NCBI GenBank assembly: GCA_002394205.1
Contig: DGTC01000015.1
Coordinates: forward strand, 1-28,569
Direction of reading: 5' to 3'
DNA length: 28,569 nucleotides
Origin: Lachnospira sp. UBA4346
GTDB taxonomy: Bacteria > Bacillota > Clostridia > Lachnospirales > Lachnospiraceae
Part shown: positions 24,165-28,569 of the stretch, in pieces
How positions within the stretch are numbered: position 1 is the stretch's first letter
Layout: each line of letters begins with the position of its first letter
Translations under genes and position numbers: made by a program
Notes under the pieces: generated by a model
Seen by the model: only the letters and a program-made list of their open reading frames with translations
Databases searched by the model: none
Told to the model about the DNA's origin: nothing

Positions 24165-25004
24165 TTACAACATATTTGTTCTGCGTGACTGTCTCATCTG
24201 TACGATATTGATTAAGAATAAAATAACAAATGAAATAACCAGCATCACAAATGCAATTGCTGTTGCAGAAGCATAATCAATATAATTCAGTTTCTGCATG
24301 ATTACATAGGAAATAACCTGTGTATGTTCTTTTGCACTATTACCGGAAATGTAAATAACACTGCCATATTCACCAATTCCTCTTGCAAAAGCAAGTCCGA
24401 ATCCTGTCAGTAACGCAGGCCGAAGCTCCGGTAAAATAACTTTAAAAAATGTCTGGGCCGGTGTCGCACCAAGAATATATGCTGCTTCTTCGTACTGTCC
24501 GTCTAGTTTTTCTAATACAGGCTGCACTGCTCTTACTACAAATGGAATTCCAACGAAAACCAATGCAATAATCAATCCCAAATGTGTATATGCGACCTTA
24601 ATTCCAAGTGCCGCGAGTGGTTTTCCAAACCATCCCGTCTCAGAATACAGCTTCGATAAAGTAATACCGGCAACAGCTGTCGGCAATGCAAATGGAAGTT
24701 CAATAAAACCGTCTAAAATACGTTTTCCTTTGAAATCGTATCGCACTAAAGTCCATGCAAGAATCAATCCAAATACCAAATTGATAACGGCTGCAATAAA
24801 GGAACAGACGATACTAGTACCAAACGCATATAAGACATTTTTCTTTGTAATCAACCGCCAAAATTCAGCTGGCGATAATTGTAAGGACTTCACCATAACA
24901 GATGCAAGTGGAATTAAAACGATTAAGGATAACATCGCAATCGTAATCCCAAGCGTTAGATGAAATCCGGGAATAACTCTCGTTGTCTTCGTATTTTTCT
25001 TCAT
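24165..25004 (-). CDS. cysT: Sulfate ABC transporter permease CysT (CysU)
   Basis: A 279-residue polytopic permease, partner of CysW. The ATG at 25004 lies six bases after AGAGG; a TTG two codons upstream is less likely. Motifs: FIELPFALPTAVAGITLSKL, YEEAAYILGATPAQTFFKVI (EAA loop) and ARGIGEYGSVIYISGNSAKE, typical of CysT. Six hydrophobic helices. It starts 16 bases after the binding-protein gene. Confidence 0.93.
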   Translation of the reverse strand: MKKNTKTTRVIPGFHLTLGITIAMLSLIVLIPLASVMVKSLQLSPAEFWRLITKKNVLYAFGTSIVCSFIAAVINLVFGLILAWTLVRYDFKGKRILDGFIELPFALPTAVAGITLSKLYSETGWFGKPLAALGIKVAYTHLGLIIALVFVGIPFVVRAVQPVLEKLDGQYEEAAYILGATPAQTFFKVILPELRPALLTGFGLAFARGIGEYGSVIYISGNSAKEHTQVISYVIMQKLNYIDYASATAIAFVMLVISFVILFLINIVQMRQSRRTNML

Positions 25005-25020
25005 ATTCAACCTCTTTCAT

Positions 25021-26079
25021 CTATTCGTTATACATCTTGTCAAACAATGCGCCATCATCAAAATATACGGCGTATGCATTATCCCAACCGCCAAAATCAT
25101 CGATTGTCGTTAATTTCACATGCAAATCGAATACATTTGCATATTCCTGTAAAACTGCTTCATCGGTTGGACGATAACCAAACTGTGCGGCTAATTTCTG
25201 TGCATCTGTACTATACAAATAGGTAAGATACTCTTTCGCTGCATCTTGTGTATGATTCATACCGACATTATCATCAACAATCGCAACACTTGGCTGTGCT
25301 AATATACTAACAGACGGTGTTATCATCTCATACATTCCAGGATATGACTGCATCGTTGTAATTGCTTCATTCTCCCATGCAACTAACACATCGCCCTTGC
25401 CATTTTCAACAAATGTTGTCGTGGAACCTCTTGCACCGGAATCCATAACTGAAACATTTTCATAGAGTTTCTTTAGAAAATCCTGTTCTTTTGATGCATC
25501 ATGATACTGTTCCTGTGCATAACTTAATGCAGCCAAGTAATTCCAGCAGGCACCACCACTGCTCTTCGGGTCTGGTGTAATCACATCCACATTATCCTGA
25601 ATTAAATCATTCCAATCACGAATATTTTTCGGATTACCTTTGCGTACCAAAAACACAATCGTAGATGTATATGGTGCAGAATCTTTGTCAAATTCATCTA
25701 CCCAACCACTTTCAATCAGACCTGTATGTTCAATCAATGAAATATCATGCTCTAATGCAAGCGTAACAACATCTGCGTTACTGCCTTCCACAACAGAACG
25801 TGCCTGTGCACCGGAACCTCCATGTGACTGAATCACACGAATAGGTTCGCCGTGTGTTTCCTCATATTGCTTTGCAAACAACTGATTATATTCCTCATAG
25901 AATTCTCTTGTCGGATCATAAGAAACATTCGTCAATGTCAGAATCTGATTCTTTTTGCCGCAACCAGAAGCAGACAGTGCAAGTATTGTACACATACTCA
26001 TAATTCCAATCTTACGGCATACGGTTGTAATCTGTATTCTGTTGTGATTCTTTTTATGTAATCTGTGTATCTGTCTCAC
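25021..26079 (-). CDS. Sulfate-binding lipoprotein
   Basis: A 352-residue periplasmic-type binding protein anchored as a lipoprotein, which delivers sulfate to CysTWA. The best start is GTG at 26079, seven bases after AAGGAG. The leader is unusually long and basic before the hydrophobic core, with lipobox ending LSASGCGK. Family features: LTNVSYDPTREFYEEYNQLF, QSHGGSGAQARSVVEG, NADVVTLALEHDI, VITPDPKSSGGACWNYLAAL and GARGSTTTFVENGKGDVLVA. Sbp and CysP cannot be told apart here. It is 127 bases after cysK. Confidence 0.93.
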   Translation of the reverse strand: MRQIHRLHKKNHNRIQITTVCRKIGIMSMCTILALSASGCGKKNQILTLTNVSYDPTREFYEEYNQLFAKQYEETHGEPIRVIQSHGGSGAQARSVVEGSNADVVTLALEHDISLIEHTGLIESGWVDEFDKDSAPYTSTIVFLVRKGNPKNIRDWNDLIQDNVDVITPDPKSSGGACWNYLAALSYAQEQYHDASKEQDFLKKLYENVSVMDSGARGSTTTFVENGKGDVLVAWENEAITTMQSYPGMYEMITPSVSILAQPSVAIVDDNVGMNHTQDAAKEYLTYLYSTDAQKLAAQFGYRPTDEAVLQEYANVFDLHVKLTTIDDFGGWDNAYAVYFDDGALFDKMYNE

Positions 26080-26206
26080 ACTGTCTCTCCTTTTTCATAT
26101 GATATTGTGACGCTATCTATTGCGATACATACTTTCTGTAAAAACACATATATTCTGCACGATGATATTGTCTATTTTTCGCTCTTGTTTGTTATTAAAA
26201 CACTTT

Positions 26207-27139
26207 CTATAAATCAAATAATGGTGTTGAAAGATATCTTTCTCCTGTATCCGGAAGGAGTACCACAATCTTTTTATTGACATTTTCAGGACGCTGTGCT
26301 AATTTCTTTGCTGCTGCAAGAACGGCACCGGAAGAAATACCAACCAACAAACCGTCTGTCTTTGCAACTTCTCTTGTTGTATCAAAGGATTCTTCATTTT
26401 CAATTGTAATAATTTCATCGAATAATGAAACATCAACAATCTTTGGAATAAATCCTGCGCCAATTCCCTGAATCTTATGTGGTCCCGGCTTACCGCCTGA
26501 TAATACCGGAGATGCTGCAGGTTCTACTGCAACAATCTGAATGTTCGAATTCTTCTCTTTTAATCCTCTGGCAACACCTGTTATCGTTCCGCCACTGCCG
26601 ACAGACGCAACAAAGATGTCAACCTGACCTTCTGTATCTCTCCAAATCTCCTCCGCTGTTGTTGTACGGTGAATCTCCGGGTTGGCAGGATTTTCAAACT
26701 GCTGTGGAATAAAGGCGTTGCCATATTCTTCCTTTAGCTGTTCTGCTTTCTGAATTGCTCCGTTCATACCAAGACGTCCTTGTGTTAATACAACCTTTGC
26801 CCCAAGTGCGGTAACAATCTTACGACGTTCTACACTCATCGTATCGGGCATTGTAAGAATAAGCTGTAAATTCTTTGCCGCACATACAAATGCAAGACCA
26901 ATTCCTGTATTACCACTGGTCGGCTCAATAATTACTGTATCTGCGTTAATCCTGCCGTCACGAATCCCCTGTTCAATCATTGCATTCGCAACACGATCCT
27001 TTACACTTCCCAATGGATTGAAATATTCTAACTTTGCCAAAATCGTCGCCTTCAACTGATTCTCCTGTTCGAAATTAGATACCTCCAACATCGGAGTATT
27101 TCCAATCAATTCTGTAAGACTCTTTGCAATATTTGCCAT
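26207..27139 (-). CDS. cysK: Cysteine synthase (O-acetylserine sulfhydrylase)
   Basis: PLP enzyme that makes cysteine from O-acetylserine and sulfide; 310 residues. PLP lysine in FNPLGSVKDR (Lys47), phosphate/substrate loop PTSGNTGIGLAFVCA, VEPAASPVLSGG, and GISSGAVLAAAKKL. First gene of the sulfate-uptake and APS-reduction operon, directly behind a strong promoter, with AAAGGA before the ATG. Its presence beside metY means sulfide can feed both cysteine and homocysteine. No serine acetyltransferase is in the window. Confidence 0.95.
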   Translation of the reverse strand: MANIAKSLTELIGNTPMLEVSNFEQENQLKATILAKLEYFNPLGSVKDRVANAMIEQGIRDGRINADTVIIEPTSGNTGIGLAFVCAAKNLQLILTMPDTMSVERRKIVTALGAKVVLTQGRLGMNGAIQKAEQLKEEYGNAFIPQQFENPANPEIHRTTTAEEIWRDTEGQVDIFVASVGSGGTITGVARGLKEKNSNIQIVAVEPAASPVLSGGKPGPHKIQGIGAGFIPKIVDVSLFDEIITIENEESFDTTREVAKTDGLLVGISSGAVLAAAKKLAQRPENVNKKIVVLLPDTGERYLSTPLFDL

Positions 27140-27171
27140 ACTCTAATCCTTTCCTCAACGATTCTTTAGAC

Positions 27172-27200
27172 ATAATACTCTACTATTCATATTAAGTCAA
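27172..27200 (-). promoter_or_regulatory. Promoter of the cysK-cysN operon
   Basis: Minus strand TTGACT (27195-27200), spacer of 17, TATTAT (27172-27177); 5 of 6 and 5 of 6 consensus bases. Overlapping the -35, the plus strand reads CAATAGGAATTGT, which resembles the ATNGGAATT core I recall for CymR, the Rrf2-type cysteine regulator of Bacillus and Staphylococcus. The operator call is tentative. Confidence 0.75.
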
Positions 27201-27656
27201 TAGGAATTGTCGAAATTATAAAATTAATTTAAAAATTGCATAAATAAGTATAACATTTCTATGTATATAATTACAATTACCTATTGAATTTTATATTTCT
27301 GTGTAAATTTATACATTTTACAATTTGGTACGTTAAAACACAAAAATATTAAATTCCCATATAGGCAAAGTACCTTGTTATATGGTATACTAGAAAAATC
27401 GGGGCGCATATGAGGTGATTCCACATTTATTGTAAAGTCTCTTTTCAATACTTCTATTATCGTATAGACTGGTGTAAGAATTTCCTCATGAATCATGGGC
27501 AATTCAGCTTCCGATAAAACATAGGAAGTTTGCATAAAGATTTTAAAATGTATCATTGCATTTCTATAATTTAAATTTAGAATAAAAATGCGAAATCTAT
27601 ATAAACTTTCCATACAACAAATTAAGATTACAAAAAACGAAAGGAACTATGCTAAT
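27201..27656. other. Intergenic region between cysK and the purF-like gene
   Basis: About 450 AT-rich bases. The part up to about 27360 shows nothing clear. A possible plus-strand promoter is TAGGCA (27362-27367), spacer of 18, TATACT (27386-27391), which would leave a leader of about 260 bases before the purF-like gene. I could not match that leader to a purine or PRPP riboswitch. A 110-codon minus-strand frame at 27281-27613 covers the leader and has no ribosome site. Confidence 0.45.
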
Positions 27657-28569
27657 ATGGGCGGATTTTTTGGTGTAACTTCGCAGCAGGACTGCGTATT
27701 TGATTTATTTTTTGGAGTAGACTACCATTCTCATCTTGGTACAAGACGCGGGGGTATGGCAGTTCTTGGCAAGAATGGTTTTGATCGTGCAATTCACAAT
27801 ATTGAAAATGCTCCATTCCGTACAAAGTTTGACAAAGATGTTCAGACTATGGAAGGACATTATGGTATTGGTTGTATCTCAGACTATGAGCCACAGCCAT
27901 TAATCATTCGTTCTCACCACGGTACATATGCACTCACTACTGTCGGAAAAATCAATAACACAGATGCCATTGTAAAACAATTATTTGCAAACGGACACAC
28001 ACATTTTCAGGAAATGAGTACCGGGGAGATTAATGCCACGGAGCTTGTTGCAGCCTTAATTGATAGCAAAGAGAATCTAATCGAAGGAATAAAATATGTA
28101 CAGGATACGGTAGACGGTTCTATGTCAATGCTTCTGTTAAACAAACAGGGACTCTATGCCGCAAGAGATAAATTCGGACGTACGCCTGTCGTTATTGGTA
28201 AAAAGGAAGATGGATTCTGCGTTTCTTTTGAAAATTATGCATATAAGAACTTGGGATATTCCGATTACAAAGAATTAGGTGCCGGCGAAATTGCAGTCGT
28301 TACAGAAAAAAACTGTATTACCCTCGTCAATCCAAATAAGAACATGAAAATCTGTACATTCCTATGGGTATACTATGGTTATCCAGCCAGTTCCTATGAA
28401 GGCATTAGTGTAGAACAGATGCGTTACAACTGCGGTGCTATGATGGCAAAGCGTGATGATTGTAAACCTGATATTGTTGCTGGTGTTCCAGACTCTGGTA
28501 CTGCTCACGCTGTTGGTTATGCGAATGAATCAGGTATTCCATTCTCAAGACCATTTATCAAATATACAC
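27657..28569 (+). CDS. PurF-like amidophosphoribosyltransferase homologue lacking the catalytic cysteine (partial)
   Basis: Starts MGGFFGVTSQQDCVFDLFFG and runs open for 304 codons to the window edge; full-length PurF is about 470. PurF makes phosphoribosylamine from PRPP and glutamine using an N-terminal Cys nucleophile exposed after Met removal. Here residue 2 is Gly. The HxRYST and AHNGN-type residues of the glutaminase are also absent: the equivalent places read GIGCISDYEPQP and LTTVGKINN. The LGTRRGG and AARDKFGRTPVVIG stretches and the start of the phosphoribosyltransferase domain (DIVAGVPDSGTAHAVGYANE) keep the family likeness. So the glutaminase half is probably dead, and the protein may use ammonia or serve another role. 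AAAGGA lies 11 bases before the ATG. Confidence 0.88.
   Translation, partial: MGGFFGVTSQQDCVFDLFFGVDYHSHLGTRRGGMAVLGKNGFDRAIHNIENAPFRTKFDKDVQTMEGHYGIGCISDYEPQPLIIRSHHGTYALTTVGKINNTDAIVKQLFANGHTHFQEMSTGEINATELVAALIDSKENLIEGIKYVQDTVDGSMSMLLLNKQGLYAARDKFGRTPVVIGKKEDGFCVSFENYAYKNLGYSDYKELGAGEIAVVTEKNCITLVNPNKNMKICTFLWVYYGYPASSYEGISVEQMRYNCGAMMAKRDDCKPDIVAGVPDSGTAHAVGYANESGIPFSRPFIKYT

Noticed and set aside
27281..27613. Minus-strand open frame of 110 codons
   Set aside because: No ribosome site or family likeness; it covers the leader and probable promoter of the purF-like gene. A decayed gene cannot be fully excluded.
27392..27656. Purine or PRPP (ykkC-type) riboswitch before the purF-like gene
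   Set aside because: A short GACTGGT string caught the eye, but the other conserved elements are missing.

Overview
The window looks like chromosomal DNA of a low-GC, anaerobic Firmicute, most likely a Lachnospiraceae member. The lineage is inferred from overall gene style: AT-rich intergenic DNA, strong GGAGG-type ribosome binding sites, a cytoplasmic pectinesterase, and a PurF-like protein starting MGGFFGV. Lachnospira or a relative is a guess, not a proof. No rRNA, tRNA or CRISPR array was seen.

Left part (1-9800), ordinary accessory and housekeeping genes: a frameshifted IS200/IS605-type tnpA with a terminal hairpin; a glycosyltransferase-like gene coupled to a GNAT acetyltransferase; an intracellular pectinesterase; a lipoprotein; a triplicated palindromic repeat; a sensor histidine kinase; tcdA; a one-pass membrane protein of unknown function; and an OmpR-type response regulator. 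The regulator may partner the kinase although it lies 2.3 kb away on the other strand.

Central and right part (9815-27139), a sulfate-to-amino-acid sulfur locus in two minus-strand transcription units. Unit A (promoter near 15369-15397) is metY - siroheme sulfite reductase - tusA-like - thioredoxin - hcyS - hcyF - hcyD - trxB. Unit B (promoter near 27172-27200) is cysK - sulfate-binding protein - cysT - cysW - cysA - aprA - aprB - cysD - cysN. Between them, on the plus strand, sits a FecCD-type ABC permease and ATPase without its binding protein. Inferred flow: CysTWA with the binding protein imports sulfate; CysDN makes APS; AprAB reduces APS directly to sulfite, with no APS kinase or PAPS reductase present; the sulfite reductase gives sulfide. 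Sulfide then goes to cysteine through CysK, or to homocysteine through a protein-thiocarboxylate route. In that route the carrier HcyS is trimmed by the JAMM protease HcyD, adenylated by HcyF, thiolated, and used by MetY. This matches the HcyS/HcyD/HcyF/MetY methionine pathway known from Wolinella succinogenes.

The most interesting detail is that HcyS does not end in Gly-Gly. It carries six further residues (GSNGND) after the di-glycine, so it looks like a pro-protein. The codons for the di-glycine also form the Shine-Dalgarno sequence of hcyF. The window ends in a PurF-like amidophosphoribosyltransferase that lacks the N-terminal catalytic cysteine.
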